Assembly (NCBI RefSeq): GCF_016234775.1
Contig: NZ_JACRAH010000064.1
Coordinates: forward strand, 1-64,000
Source of the DNA: Aquabacterium sp.
GTDB taxonomy: Bacteria; Pseudomonadota; Gammaproteobacteria; Burkholderiales; Burkholderiaceae_C
DNA length: 64,000 nt
Reading direction: 5' to 3'
The notes beneath the pieces were generated by a model. It searched no databases. It saw only the letters and a list, made by a program, of their open reading frames with translations, and had not been told where the DNA came from. How positions within the stretch are numbered: position 1 is the stretch's first letter; each line of letters starts with the position of its first letter. Below are positions 44,449 through 55,188 of this stretch, one piece after another. Position numbers and translations under genes: made by a program.

Positions 44449-44973
44449 GTGACTGACACGACTGGTGTGAAGACTGTGAAAGTGGGTGTGGTGATGGGTT
44501 CCAGCAGCGACTGGGACGTCATGCGCCATGCTGCCGACATTCTGACCGAGTTCGGCGTGCCTTTCGAGGCGCAGGTGGTCTCGGCGCACCGGATGCCCGA
44601 TGACATGTTCCGTTATGCGGAAGCCGCAGCCGACCGCGGCCTGGTGGCCATCATCGCCGGTGCCGGCGGTGCCGCCCACCTGCCAGGCATGCTGGCGGCC
44701 AAGACCACGGTGCCCGTGCTGGGTGTGCCCGTGCCGTCCCGCCATCTGCAAGGCGTGGATTCGCTGCATTCCATCGTGCAGATGCCCAAGGGCATCCCCG
44801 TGGCCACATTTGCCATCGGCACGGCCGGTGCCGGCAATGCCGCCCTGTTCGCCGTGGCCATGCTGGCCCATGGTGATGCGGCCCTGCGTGCCAAGCTGGA
44901 CGCTTTCCGCGCCCGCCAGACCGAAGTGGCCCGAGCCATGACCAATGACCTGACCATGGACACCAAGGCATGA
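44449..44973 (+). CDS. purE: N5-carboxyaminoimidazole ribonucleotide mutase
   Basis: PurE isomerises N5-CAIR to CAIR in purine synthesis. The 174-residue product has [17 protein letters not shown] and the phosphate-binding [14 protein letters not shown]. It starts with GTG at 44449, fixed by AAGGA about nine bases upstream; the TTG at 44422 is too far upstream. The stop codon overlaps the purK ATG (ATGA), so the two genes are translationally coupled. Confidence 0.94.
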   Translation: MTDTTGVKTVKVGVVMGSSSDWDVMRHAADILTEFGVPFEAQVVSAHRMPDDMFRYAEAAADRGLVAIIAGAGGAAHLPGMLAAKTTVPVLGVPVPSRHLQGVDSLHSIVQMPKGIPVATFAIGTAGAGNAALFAVAMLAHGDAALRAKLDAFRARQTEVARAMTNDLTMDTKA

Positions 44974-46142
44974 CCATCAAGATGGATGTGATCCTGCCCG
45001 GCGCCACCCTGGGCGTGATGGGCGGCGGCCAACTGGGTCGCATGTTCGTGCACGCGGCCCAGGCCATGGGCTACCGCACCGCTGTGCTCGATGCCGATGC
45101 CACCAGCCCCGCCGGCCTGGTGTCGCACGAGCACATTCAGACGGCCTATCTGGACGAAGCTGGCCTGACCCGGCTGGCCCAGGTGTCGGCCGCCATCACC
45201 ACCGAATTCGAAAACGTGCCCGCTCAGGCGCTGGACAAGCTGGCCGAGACGCGCCCTGTGGCCCCGGCCGGCAGCGCCGTGGCCATCTGCCAGGACCGCG
45301 CCCGCGAGAAAGCCCATTTCGTGGCCTGCGGCGTTGATTGCGCCCCGCACGCCCTGATCGAGACGCCCGAGCAACTGGCCGCCATCAGCGACGACCTGCT
45401 GCCCGGTATCCTCAAAACCGCCCGCCTGGGCTACGACGGCAAGGGCCAGATCCGCGTCAAGACCCGCGACGAACTCATCGCCGGCTGGGATGAATTGAAT
45501 CGCGTGGGCTGCGTGCTGGAAAAGATGCTGCCGCTGGCCTACGAGGTCAGTGTCATCGTCGCCCGTGGTCGCGATGGCCAGGTTGTGCATTTCCCGCTGC
45601 AGCAGAACCTGCACCGCGACGGCATCCTGGCCGTGACCACCGTGCCCGCGCCCAATGTGACCGAGGCCGTGTCGCAACAGGCTTATGCCTCGGCGCACAA
45701 GATTGCCGCGTCCATGAACTACGTGGGCGTGCTGTGCATCGAGTTCTTCGTGCTGGCCGATGGCCGCATCGTGGCCAATGAAATGGCCCCGCGCCCGCAC
45801 AACTCCGGCCACCACACGATCGACGCCTGTGACGTGTCGCAGTTCGAGCTGCAGGTGCGCGCGATGACGGGCCTGCCGCTGGTCGAGCCCGTGCTGCACA
45901 GCCCCTGCCTGATGCTCAACCTGCTGGGTGACCTGTGGTTCCCCGGGGATGCCACCACGCAGCAGGAGCCAGACTGGGCCGCCGTGCTGGCCTTGAGCGG
46001 CACCCACCTGCACCTGTACGGCAAGACCGAAGCCCGCAAGGCCCGCAAGATGGGCCACCTGACGGTGACCGGCGCCACGCCGGCTGCCGCGCGTGAAGTG
46101 GCCTTGAAAGCCGCTGCCATCCTGGGTATCGCGCCTTTCTGA
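44970..46142 (+). CDS. purK: N5-carboxyaminoimidazole ribonucleotide synthase
   Basis: PurK is an ATP-grasp enzyme that carboxylates AIR with bicarbonate, supplying PurE. The 390-residue product begins with [10 protein letters not shown], has the ATP-grasp segment [17 protein letters not shown] and late ligands in [11 protein letters not shown]. It overlaps purE by four bases. tsaC follows after 40 bases. Together with purC and the pgk-pyk-fba genes it forms a set that is often contiguous in other Burkholderiales. Confidence 0.94.
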   Translation: MTIKMDVILPGATLGVMGGGQLGRMFVHAAQAMGYRTAVLDADATSPAGLVSHEHIQTAYLDEAGLTRLAQVSAAITTEFENVPAQALDKLAETRPVAPAGSAVAICQDRAREKAHFVACGVDCAPHALIETPEQLAAISDDLLPGILKTARLGYDGKGQIRVKTRDELIAGWDELNRVGCVLEKMLPLAYEVSVIVARGRDGQVVHFPLQQNLHRDGILAVTTVPAPNVTEAVSQQAYASAHKIAASMNYVGVLCIEFFVLADGRIVANEMAPRPHNSGHHTIDACDVSQFELQVRAMTGLPLVEPVLHSPCLMLNLLGDLWFPGDATTQQEPDWAAVLALSGTHLHLYGKTEARKARKMGHLTVTGATPAAAREVALKAAAILGIAPF

Positions 46143-46182
46143 TCGATCAACCGCCGTACCTGACCTGCGAACCACCACGCCC

Positions 46183-47241
46183 ATGCGTCTGCTCGACCCT
46201 GCCCAACACGCCGATGCGATCGAGCAAGCCGCTCAGCGCCTGGCCGATGGTGGCCTGCTGGCCCTGCCCACTGAAACGGTCTACGGCCTGGGGGCCCGCG
46301 CCGATGACGATGCCGCCGTGGCCCGCATCTTCGCCGCCAAGGGCCGCCCGGCTGATCACCCCCTGATCGTGCACGTGCCCAATCAAGCTGCGGCCCTGAC
46401 TTTTGCCTCTGCCTTCCCGGCTGTGGCGCGCAAGCTGACCGATGCCTTCTGGCCGGGCCCGCTGACCGTGATCGTGCCGCGCAACCCGGATGTGGCCACC
46501 GCTTCGGCGGGTGGGCACGACACCATCGGCCTGCGCTGCCCGGATCACCCCGTTGCCCGCGCCTTGCTCGAAGCCTGCGCCCAGCGCGACATCCTGGGCG
46601 TGGCCGCACCCAGCGCCAACCGCTTTGGCCGCATCAGCCCCACGCGGGCCGAGCACGTGGTCGAAGAGTTCAAGGACCAGGGCGCAGGGCTGGACGAAGT
46701 CTGGGTGCTCGAAGGCGGCCCTTGCGGCGTGGGCATCGAGTCCACCATCATTGACTGCTCGCGTGGCCACCCCGTGCTGCTGCGCCCCGGCAAGCTGACC
46801 CTGGCCGAGATCGAAGCCGTGGCCGGCGAGCCGGTGATGTGGTCCAAACCGGAAGCGCCTGATCCTTCGGCGCCCAAGGCCTCGGGCACGCTGTTGTCGC
46901 ACTATGCGCCGCGCGCCAAGGTTCGCCTGATGAGTGACGAGCAGATCAACGCCGCGCTGGATGTGATCGAGCCCGAGTTGACTGCGGCCAAGATCCGGGA
47001 TGCAGCGCAGGGCCCGCGCATCGCCGTGTACTCGCGCAGCCTGTGGGCCTGGCGCCCCAAGCACCAGGGCGTGGTGCACCTGTCCATGCCGGGCGATGCC
47101 ATCACCGCCGCGCACGACCTGTTTGCCGACCTGCGCGAGCTGGACGCCACCGGTGTCGAGCTCATCTGGGTGGAGACGCCCCCGCCCGAGCCCGCCTGGG
47201 ACGGCGTGCGCGACCGCCTCAACCGCGCTGCGGCGTCCTGA
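46183..47241 (+). CDS. tsaC: Threonylcarbamoyl-AMP synthase (Sua5 type)
   Basis: This enzyme makes the threonylcarbamoyl-adenylate used for the t6A37 modification of tRNAs. At 352 residues it is the long Sua5 form: a YrdC domain (ALPTETVYGLG, APSANRFGRISPT, STIIDCS) followed by a C-terminal Sua5 domain from about residue 230, with LLSHYAPRAKVRLM at the junction. Its partner gene tsaB is also in the window at 50394. It lies downstream of purEK, probably in the same transcript. Confidence 0.92.
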   Translation: MRLLDPAQHADAIEQAAQRLADGGLLALPTETVYGLGARADDDAAVARIFAAKGRPADHPLIVHVPNQAAALTFASAFPAVARKLTDAFWPGPLTVIVPRNPDVATASAGGHDTIGLRCPDHPVARALLEACAQRDILGVAAPSANRFGRISPTRAEHVVEEFKDQGAGLDEVWVLEGGPCGVGIESTIIDCSRGHPVLLRPGKLTLAEIEAVAGEPVMWSKPEAPDPSAPKASGTLLSHYAPRAKVRLMSDEQINAALDVIEPELTAAKIRDAAQGPRIAVYSRSLWAWRPKHQGVVHLSMPGDAITAAHDLFADLRELDATGVELIWVETPPPEPAWDGVRDRLNRAAAS

Positions 47242-47400
47242 AAACTGAGGCCAGACCCCTCCGCCTGGGGATGGGCTCAGCCGGATTGCCTTTCTTTACG
47301 TGGCAGACTCTGGGCCTTCCCGCCGCACCGTTATGCTTGCGGGTTGAGCGCAGTACCGCACCTCACACTCAAGCACGACCGACCGTTAGACGGAGATTTC

Positions 47401-48699
47401 ATGTTTCGCTTAGCCGCCTCTTCCACGCCTTCGACCCTGACCCAGACCGTGATCCGTCTGGGTGCTGTGGCCGTGGCCTGTTCTGCCTTGACCTGGTCGC
47501 TGTCGGGTTGCGGCGGCGGCAGTCGCGCCAAGGAGTACGCGCCCAGCAGCGTGGTGTCGTTCGGGGATGAGAACAGTTTGATCGAAACGTACACCAGCGC
47601 GACAAATCACTTCAAGGACTCGGCTGGAGCCAGCACGACGTTAAAAGGTTTGACCTATACGGTCAATAGCCTGCTGCAAGATGCGCCACTCTATTGCGTG
47701 GACTCTGTCAGCAACCCCGCTGCGTGCGTGACAGCGTCGGCCTATACAGATGTTGGCAACGATTTTGTTGCCTCTGTCTCTACTTTTGCCCACGTTTTCG
47801 ATGGCACCAAGCCCAACACCGTGACCTTGATCGAGCGGGGCACCGCTACAAAAGGCGGCACCCCAGCAACCCCGCTTCAACGCTCGACCGTGCTTGGTTA
47901 CAACTGCGCGGAGAGTGTTTTGTGGAATCAAGTCGTCGCGCACAGTTTTGGCAAAGGCTTTGGTGATGCCTGTGCGATTGACAACGATGGTGCTAAAAGT
48001 TACGCCGCTTATGGCGCAACGATTGCCAACCTGCAAGCGCAGGTTGCGGCCCACCGGGCCGAGCTGGGCGAAGGTGTGTTGGTGACGATCATGGTGGGGC
48101 AGCATGACATCCTTGAGCTGTATCGAGACACGTTGTCGCATCCTCAGAATGAGGCCGCCAATCGTCAAGAGTTGTCCAACCGCGTCGCCAATTTGGCCAA
48201 TATCGTCAAAGATGTCTTGTCTACGGGGGCCAAAGTGGTATTGGCCTATCCGCCAGATTTGAGCAAGTCACCGCTTGCATCCAAAAACGGAGCGAATGCC
48301 AACTTGTTGGCCTTGTTCGTGGACGACAGATTCCTGGGTGGGAATAGCCTCAAAATCGGTTTTATCCCGACGCTGATCCGTTCGCTTGGTTCTGGCGTCA
48401 CCACGGACGGGCGTCACTTTGCGGTTGTCGAGACCAATAATCTGACGAACTTGCAGAGTGCGGGCTATGTGTACGGGCCCAACAGATTGTGTGATGAGAA
48501 TTCCACTTATCTGGAGCCGGATGGGAGCGTCACGGCAGAGTCTGATCCAGGCAAGCTGGTGAAGTACTGCACCCGCAGCAATTTCGTGACCAATGGCAGC
48601 ACGTCTACCTATATGTGGGCCGATGACATCCATTTCGCACCACTCGGCCATGCCTTGATCGGCTCCCAGGCCGCATCGCGTGCCTACAACCAGTTCTGA
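47401..48699 (+). CDS. SGNH/GDSL-like lipoprotein with altered catalytic blocks
   Basis: The 432-residue product has a hydrophobic leader ending in a lipobox (SLSGC, Cys37). The body resembles an SGNH/GDSL hydrolase: block I appears as FGDENS (residues 54-59), block III as GQHDIL (233-238) and block V as DDIH (Asp408/His411). In active enzymes block I is GDS and block III GxND; here the Ser position is Glu57 and the Asn position His235. It may be a non-catalytic or altered relative. Start 47401 has GGAG upstream; 47344 adds an unlikely extension. Confidence 0.75.
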   Translation: MFRLAASSTPSTLTQTVIRLGAVAVACSALTWSLSGCGGGSRAKEYAPSSVVSFGDENSLIETYTSATNHFKDSAGASTTLKGLTYTVNSLLQDAPLYCVDSVSNPAACVTASAYTDVGNDFVASVSTFAHVFDGTKPNTVTLIERGTATKGGTPATPLQRSTVLGYNCAESVLWNQVVAHSFGKGFGDACAIDNDGAKSYAAYGATIANLQAQVAAHRAELGEGVLVTIMVGQHDILELYRDTLSHPQNEAANRQELSNRVANLANIVKDVLSTGAKVVLAYPPDLSKSPLASKNGANANLLALFVDDRFLGGNSLKIGFIPTLIRSLGSGVTTDGRHFAVVETNNLTNLQSAGYVYGPNRLCDENSTYLEPDGSVTAESDPGKLVKYCTRSNFVTNGSTSTYMWADDIHFAPLGHALIGSQAASRAYNQF

Positions 48700-50187
48700 T
48701 CACTGATCTGCACGATCCCGCATGGCCCAGGCCACCAGGGCCTCCATCGCGGGGCGAGCCGCATTGGCCTGGGCGTGATTGATCACTGCCACCACCACGT
48801 AACGGCGGCCTGACTCGCCTTCCACATAGCCGGCCAATGCGGCCACACCATCGAGCGATCCCGTCTTGAGGTGCGCGCGCCCGGCCACGCTTTGCAGGCG
48901 CCGTGCCGTGCCATCCGTGCCACTGATGGGCAGCGAGGCGATGAACTCGGGCATCGTGGGGGCCGCCCACATGCCCTGGAGCCAGCGCCCCAGGCAATGC
49001 GCCGAGCTGCGCTCCTGGCGTGACAGGCCGGAGCCGTTGTCCAGCGCCAGCGCGTCGCCTTCACAGGGCGAGCGGCCTGCGCCGTCTCGCGTGTTCAACA
49101 GCACCTGCTGCGTCACGGCGGCTCTGGCCTTGTCCAAGGTGGCGGGCCACCCGCTTTGCTGCGCACCCAGCGTGAGAAACAGCTGCCTGGCCATCACGTT
49201 GTTGCTGAACTTGTTGATGTCCCGCACGATCTGGCCCAGCGGGGGCGACACCCAGCTTTGCCAGGCGGGGGCCGGATCCGCTCCTTGGGCAGGCCAGTTG
49301 CCGGGCTCGATGGCGTCGCCCAGCTTGCCGCCAGCGCGCTGCCAGGTGGCGCTCAGCAGGCGCGCGGTGTAGTCGCCAGGGCCATCGCCTTGCCACAGCA
49401 CGGGCCAATCCTTCATGCCGCAGGCAGCAGGGTAGGGGCCGTTCACGGTCAGGGTCCAAGGCCGCAGGCCGTGCTGCTTCCAGCCGGCTGCGGGCTTCAT
49501 GTTCAGGGCCAGGCCTTCGCGCCAGTCTCCACAGGCACCGGAGGCCTGCAGGCGTACATGAGGATCCAGCCGCACCTCGGCCAGTTCGGGTTCCATGCTC
49601 ACACGGATCTGGCCGGGTCTGGCCGCGTCAGGCATGAAGCGCAGGATGATGGCCTGGTGATTGAGCAGCAAGGCATCCGGCCCCGCGTTGTAGGGCTTTA
49701 GCACCTGGCCGTCAAAGGCGGCGGGGTCATGGGCCGGGATGTCAAAGGCCTGGCGGTCGACCAGGATGCCGCCCTGAATGTCCCGCAGGCCGGCGGCACG
49801 CCAGCGCGTCATCATCAGCTGAACGTTTTCCAGCACCAGGCTGGGGTCGCCGCTGCCGCGCAGGTAAAGCGGGCCGTCCAGCTTGCCGTTGGGCTTGAGC
49901 GGGCCGCCCAGCGCAGCATCGGTGCGCCACACGAAAGCCGGGCCCAGCGTGTTCAGCGCGGCACCGGTGGTGAATAACTTCATCACCGAGGCCATCGTGC
50001 GCACCGCCTGTGTGTCGTGCTCCAGGCGAGCGGGGGCTGCACCCTCGACCGGTGCCACCAGCATGGAGACGGCCTCCGGCGGCACATTGGCGGCTTGCAG
50101 TGCCGCCACAACCGAGTTGGGCAAAGCGGCCTGGGCGGCGCAAGCCAGGGTGGCGCCCAGTGTGCTCAGGGTCAACCTCAGGGGCAT
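48700..50187 (-). CDS. dacB: D-alanyl-D-alanine carboxypeptidase/endopeptidase (PBP4 family)
   Basis: This is a periplasmic peptidoglycan-trimming enzyme of 495 residues. A signal peptide is followed by the penicillin-binding motifs: SVMK (catalytic Ser), a large inserted domain, SNN in KFSNNVMA, and KTG in HLKTGSLDG. All three are intact, as expected for an active class C PBP. Start 50187 (MPLRLTLS) puts the signal peptide at the N-terminus; the in-frame 50385 start adds a basic stretch. Its stop directly abuts that of the convergent SGNH-like gene. Confidence 0.92.
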   Translation of the reverse strand: MPLRLTLSTLGATLACAAQAALPNSVVAALQAANVPPEAVSMLVAPVEGAAPARLEHDTQAVRTMASVMKLFTTGAALNTLGPAFVWRTDAALGGPLKPNGKLDGPLYLRGSGDPSLVLENVQLMMTRWRAAGLRDIQGGILVDRQAFDIPAHDPAAFDGQVLKPYNAGPDALLLNHQAIILRFMPDAARPGQIRVSMEPELAEVRLDPHVRLQASGACGDWREGLALNMKPAAGWKQHGLRPWTLTVNGPYPAACGMKDWPVLWQGDGPGDYTARLLSATWQRAGGKLGDAIEPGNWPAQGADPAPAWQSWVSPPLGQIVRDINKFSNNVMARQLFLTLGAQQSGWPATLDKARAAVTQQVLLNTRDGAGRSPCEGDALALDNGSGLSRQERSSAHCLGRWLQGMWAAPTMPEFIASLPISGTDGTARRLQSVAGRAHLKTGSLDGVAALAGYVEGESGRRYVVVAVINHAQANAARPAMEALVAWAMRDRADQ

Positions 50188-50393
50188 CTTGACGTGGTGA
50201 CCCTGGCCGGCGCGTTGGCTGCCTTCATTGATGTAGCCCGCACCCTGCGTGCCTGGCCGACGAGCCCGATTAGCCGGATCGGCGTCATGGCGAACGGAAC
50301 GTGGCCTGAGGGCGCGGCGGCGCAGTGCGGTCGGATGGCGGTGCATGGCACGATCATAGAAGCCCGCGCAGCCCACTCTGTACACTTCAGGCC

Positions 50394-51224
50394 ATGTCTT
50401 CGTCTGATTCTGCCGTGCCGGTTCTGCTGGCCCTCGATACCGCCACCGACCGCATCCACGCCGCGCTCAGCGTGGGTGGCCAGGTGCATGCCCTGGATCT
50501 GCCTGGGGGCGCGCAGGCTTCTGCCACACTGCTGCCGGCGCTCAATGGCTTGCTGGCCGAGGCTGGTCGTGTCTGGGCAGACGTGGACGCCATCGCCTTC
50601 GGCCGTGGCCCGGGGGCCTTCACCGGCTTGCGCACGGCCTGTTCGGTCACGCAGGGGCTGGCGCTGGCGCTGAACAAGCCCGTGATCGCACTGGACACGC
50701 TCATGGCCGTGGCAGAACACGCCCGACTGGCCTCGCCCTCCTCCTGGGCTGAGGGCGACACGCTCTGGGTCTTGCAGGATGCCCGCATGGACGAACTCTA
50801 TGTGGCCGCCTACCGCTGGGATGGGCATGACTGGCAGCAGGATCAGGCGCCCGCCTTGTGGCCGCTGACCGAGCCTGCCCACCGTTGGGCCGCCACGGGC
50901 GGGCAACAGGCGACCCTGCGCTGGGCGGGCAATGCCTTGAAGGTCTACCCTGTGCAGTTGTCGGTGTTGAATGATATGGCTGTCGCTGTCGCCACTGTAG
51001 CCGCCCCCGGTTCGATCCCTGTGTGCGCGGCTGAACCTGCCGTGCCGGGCGGCGCAGCCCTGGCCGCCCTGGCGCAGCGTGCCTGGCAGCGTGGCCAGAC
51101 GCTGGATGCCGCCCTGGCGCTGCCGCTGTATGTGCGCGACAAGGTGGCCCAGACCACCGCCGAGCGGGTGGCTGTGAAAGCGGCCCTTTCCGGCGGCACG
51201 CTCGGGACCATTTCCGGGGCATGA
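50394..51224 (+). CDS. tsaB: tRNA threonylcarbamoyladenosine biosynthesis protein TsaB
   Basis: TsaB is the non-catalytic partner of TsaD in t6A tRNA modification. The 276-residue product has the ASKHA-fold start LLALDTATDRIHAAL and the conserved FGRGPGAFTGLRTACSVTQGL, with the catalytic-type metal site of TsaD absent as usual. Start 50394 gives MSSSDSA just before the fold. rimI follows after 24 bases, a common arrangement. Confidence 0.93.
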   Translation: MSSSDSAVPVLLALDTATDRIHAALSVGGQVHALDLPGGAQASATLLPALNGLLAEAGRVWADVDAIAFGRGPGAFTGLRTACSVTQGLALALNKPVIALDTLMAVAEHARLASPSSWAEGDTLWVLQDARMDELYVAAYRWDGHDWQQDQAPALWPLTEPAHRWAATGGQQATLRWAGNALKVYPVQLSVLNDMAVAVATVAAPGSIPVCAAEPAVPGGAALAALAQRAWQRGQTLDAALALPLYVRDKVAQTTAERVAVKAALSGGTLGTISGA

Positions 51225-51248
51225 TCCTGCCCTCGCACTTTTTTTGCC

Positions 51249-51755
51249 ATGCCGACCTTGCAGACCCGTTTTGTTGACCGCCCCATGACCGAGGCCGATA
51301 TCCCGGCCGTGATGGCCATGGAGCGTGAGGCTTGCCTGCATCCCCTGCACGCCTGGAGCGACGACAACTACCGTTCGTCCATGCGGGCCGGGTACTGGGT
51401 GCGTGTGCGCTGCGAAGCCGACAGCGGGCGTGTGCTGGCCGTGTGCGTGGCCATGGACGGGGTGGACGAGGTCCACCTGCTCAACATCGCCGTGGCCCGT
51501 GAACTGCACGGCCAGGGCGTGGCGCGCAGCATTCTGGCGGTGCTGTACGACCGCTGTCGCCAGCGTCAGGCGCCTTTGCTGTGGCTGGAAGTGCGCCCGA
51601 GCAACGAACCCGCGCGCGCCCTGTATCGCCGCGAAGGCTTTGTGGAAGTGGGCGTGCGCAAGAACTACTACCCCGCAGCACAAGGCCGCGAAGATGCGCT
51701 GGTCATGAAGCGCGACATCGACCTGTTCAACGGAGTCAGCCATGCGCTGGACTGA
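51249..51755 (+). CDS. rimI: Ribosomal protein S18 N-acetyltransferase RimI
   Basis: This is a GNAT-fold acetyltransferase of 168 residues. The acetyl-CoA loop appears in IAVARELHGQGVARSIL, and LEVRPSNEPARALYRREGF is a typical RimI stretch. It should acetylate the N-terminal alanine of ribosomal protein S18. It lies between tsaB and the uracil-DNA glycosylase gene, overlapping the latter by 14 bases. Confidence 0.91.
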   Translation: MPTLQTRFVDRPMTEADIPAVMAMEREACLHPLHAWSDDNYRSSMRAGYWVRVRCEADSGRVLAVCVAMDGVDEVHLLNIAVARELHGQGVARSILAVLYDRCRQRQAPLLWLEVRPSNEPARALYRREGFVEVGVRKNYYPAAQGREDALVMKRDIDLFNGVSHALD

Positions 51756-52653
51756 CACCCAGCGCGCCATGCTGCGCGAAATGGGCATCCCGCCGTTCTG
51801 GCCTGAAGAGGCCGCACCTGCGGATGAGCTTGCTCAAGCGCCCACGCCCATGCCGGCCATGGCCGAGGCGCCGCCTCACGGTCAGTTTGTGCAGGCGGGT
51901 GCAGCGGTGTCGGTGCCGATGCCTTCTGTCGCGGCGGCGGGCGCTGCGCCTTCTGCGCCCCTCGCGCCGTCCCCCGCGAGTGCCCGCCCAGCCACACCAC
52001 GTTCAAATGGGGCCACGGCGACATCACCCTCCGCCAAGCCCGTCGATGTGCCGCTGGGGCCTCGCCCCGTTGGCGTCGAGACGATGGGCTGGCCCGCCTT
52101 GCGCGAAGCCGTGGCCTCGTGCCAGGCCTGCAGCCTGTGCCAGAGCCGCACGCAGCCTGTTTTTGGCGTGGGCCACGAACAGGCGCAATGGATGATCGTG
52201 GGCGAAGCCCCGGGCGAGCAGGAAGACAAGCAGGGCGAGCCCTTTGTCGGCCGCGCCGGTCAACTACTTGATCGCATGCTGGCCGCGCTGGCCCTGACCC
52301 GTTCCGAAGCCGATGCCACCCAGCAGGTGTTCATCGCCAACGTCTTGAAGTGCCGCCCGCCCGCCAACCGCAATCCGCAACCGCAGGAGGTGGCGCAGTG
52401 CGAGCCCTTCCTGACGCGGCAGATCGAGCTGGTCAAGCCCAAGGTGATCCTGGCCATGGGGCGTTTTGCCGTGCAGTCCCTGCTCAAGTCGAGCGAGCCG
52501 ATCGGCAAGCTGCGCGGCAAGGTGCACGAGGTGGCTGGTGTGCCGGTGATCGTCACCTACCACCCGGCCTATCTGCTGCGCAGCCCGGCCGACAAGGCCC
52601 TGGCCTGGGACGACCTGTGCCTGGCTCGCGAGGTGATGCGCAGCCAAGGCTGA
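51742..52653 (+). CDS. udg: Uracil-DNA glycosylase, family 4
   Basis: This iron-sulfur glycosylase removes uracil from DNA. The core covers about residues 110-300: cysteines CQACSLC and VLKCRPP plus QCEPFL hold the [4Fe-4S] cluster, motif GEAPGEQEDKQGEPFVGRAG is the uracil pocket, and the later YHPAYLLRSP is the second catalytic segment. The first 105 or so residues are an Ala/Pro-rich extension, as in other proteobacterial members. It overlaps rimI by 14 bases, indicating coupling in a tsaB-rimI-udg operon. Confidence 0.91.
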   Translation: MRWTDTQRAMLREMGIPPFWPEEAAPADELAQAPTPMPAMAEAPPHGQFVQAGAAVSVPMPSVAAAGAAPSAPLAPSPASARPATPRSNGATATSPSAKPVDVPLGPRPVGVETMGWPALREAVASCQACSLCQSRTQPVFGVGHEQAQWMIVGEAPGEQEDKQGEPFVGRAGQLLDRMLAALALTRSEADATQQVFIANVLKCRPPANRNPQPQEVAQCEPFLTRQIELVKPKVILAMGRFAVQSLLKSSEPIGKLRGKVHEVAGVPVIVTYHPAYLLRSPADKALAWDDLCLAREVMRSQG

Positions 52654-52683
52654 CCGGGCATTCTGGTGGCAGGCCCAGGCCCG

Positions 52684-53958
52684 TCAGTCACCCAGATAAC
52701 GCTGGCGCCTGAACCACCAGACCAGGCCGATCACGACGCAGGTCATCAGCCCCAGCGCGACCCAGAAACCCACGGGGGAGTGGATCAGCGGCAGGCCGTC
52801 AAAGTTCATGCCGAAGACCCCGGTGATCAGGTTGAGCGGCAGGAAGACCGCGGTCAATACCGTGAGCGTGCGCATGATGCCGTTGGTGCGGCTGCCTTGC
52901 GCCGAGAAATGCATCTGCACCGCGCTCTCGGCCGAGCTTTCCAGCCGGCGCACGTGACCGAGCACACGCTCGATGTGCTCTTGCACGTCACGCGAGCGCA
53001 CGCGCAACAACTCGCGTTCACGTGCGGCAACCGGCTCAGCCGGTATGGGCCATTCTTCGAGAGCATCAATCCATTCTTGAACGGCACTGCGTTGGTCTTC
53101 GCAGGTATCTTCCAGCATGTGCAGGGTGTTGCGAGACTCCAGCAACGCCTGCCAGTTGGTGAACTGGTTGCGGTTGCTCAGCAGTTCCTGCTGCAAGTAG
53201 CCGAACTGTTTGGTCAGCAGCCGGCGCAGGTCCAGGTAACTGTCCACCATGTGGTTGACGATGCGCAGCATCAGGTCGGCCGGGTTGGGCGGCAGGCGCG
53301 ACGTGCTGCCTCGGCCTTCATGGCGCATGCCGGGCGCACCGTCCATGCCTGGCTCGTGCGCTGCTGACGGGGGCAGGGCGTTGTCATCGGTCTGGGCATC
53401 CTCGTTGGTGCTGCCTGCTTGCGCCGCCTCACTGGCGTAGCTCGGCCCTTGCGCCAGCGCGGCCACGTCGTGCAGATCCTGTTGCCGCTGATCATGTCGT
53501 GGCACGTGCGGGATCATCTGGCTCAGGCGCGCTTCAAAGAAGTCGCGTACCGAGCAGTCTGCCGGGTGCACGGTCAGCAGCACACGGTCGAACAAGGCAA
53601 AGCCCACCGGGCTGGTGTCGATGGCAGCCATGGCCTGCCTGGCGCTGGACGCCGTGCCGCGGTCTTCATCGAGGAACAGGCGCGCCGTGCCATGGCCCGC
53701 AGCCAGCCGACGGAACACCAGCAGGTCGTACCAGGATGTGTAGTCGTACTGCGAGGGTAGTTGCGGGTTGAGCAGGTCGGCAATGTGCAGGTCAACCAGG
53801 GTGCCGCCAGCCAGTCTTTGCAAATGCTGTTGCACCTGGGGCAGTTGCACCTCGAACACGCGCCGGCTCGTGGTAACCCACAGGAATCCCTGGGCCGGCA
53901 AGGTCTTGGGCCATTCGGGCAGTTCGATGAAGTTGTCGTTGATCAGGAAAAAGCGCAC
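52684..53958 (-). CDS. corA: CorA-type divalent cation transporter
   Basis: This is a 424-residue inner-membrane channel protein of the CorA family. The cytoplasmic funnel domain covers most of the protein. Two C-terminal helices carry the pore motif GMN in GVFGMNFDG near residue 385, and the end is basic (RRQRYLGD). A hydrophilic insert at about 165-225, rich in Gln, Ser, Asp and Pro, is not part of the normal fold. It probably moves Mg2+, but Co2+, Ni2+ or Zn2+ export cannot be excluded. Confidence 0.88.
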   Translation of the reverse strand: MRFFLINDNFIELPEWPKTLPAQGFLWVTTSRRVFEVQLPQVQQHLQRLAGGTLVDLHIADLLNPQLPSQYDYTSWYDLLVFRRLAAGHGTARLFLDEDRGTASSARQAMAAIDTSPVGFALFDRVLLTVHPADCSVRDFFEARLSQMIPHVPRHDQRQQDLHDVAALAQGPSYASEAAQAGSTNEDAQTDDNALPPSAAHEPGMDGAPGMRHEGRGSTSRLPPNPADLMLRIVNHMVDSYLDLRRLLTKQFGYLQQELLSNRNQFTNWQALLESRNTLHMLEDTCEDQRSAVQEWIDALEEWPIPAEPVAARERELLRVRSRDVQEHIERVLGHVRRLESSAESAVQMHFSAQGSRTNGIMRTLTVLTAVFLPLNLITGVFGMNFDGLPLIHSPVGFWVALGLMTCVVIGLVWWFRRQRYLGD

Positions 53959-54067
53959 TACGGGCTCCCGCGTCTCCAGCCGAGAGCTTATGCGATTTGG
54001 CTGGGCACCCCCTCGATCGGTGCGCCCATGTACGTCCGTTTGTGTGCCTGTTTGTGCCCGACGGCGA

Positions 54068-55081
<1,014 letters not shown>

Positions 55082-55153
55082 TTAAAAATCTGTGAAGGAA
55101 TGCAAAGCGCGCAAAAAAACACCATTAAAAGCGGTATTTCCGGACATGGGCTA

Positions 55154-55182
55154 GAGACATGGCCCGTGATCCCCCCTATAAT
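55154..55182 (+). promoter_or_regulatory. Sigma-70 promoter of the small RNA
   Basis: GAGACA (55154-55159, -35) and a perfect TATAAT (55177-55182, -10) are separated by 17 bases. Transcription is predicted to start near 55189. There is no coding region at a suitable distance before the hairpins that follow. Confidence 0.75.
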
Positions 55183-55188
55183 CAATCC

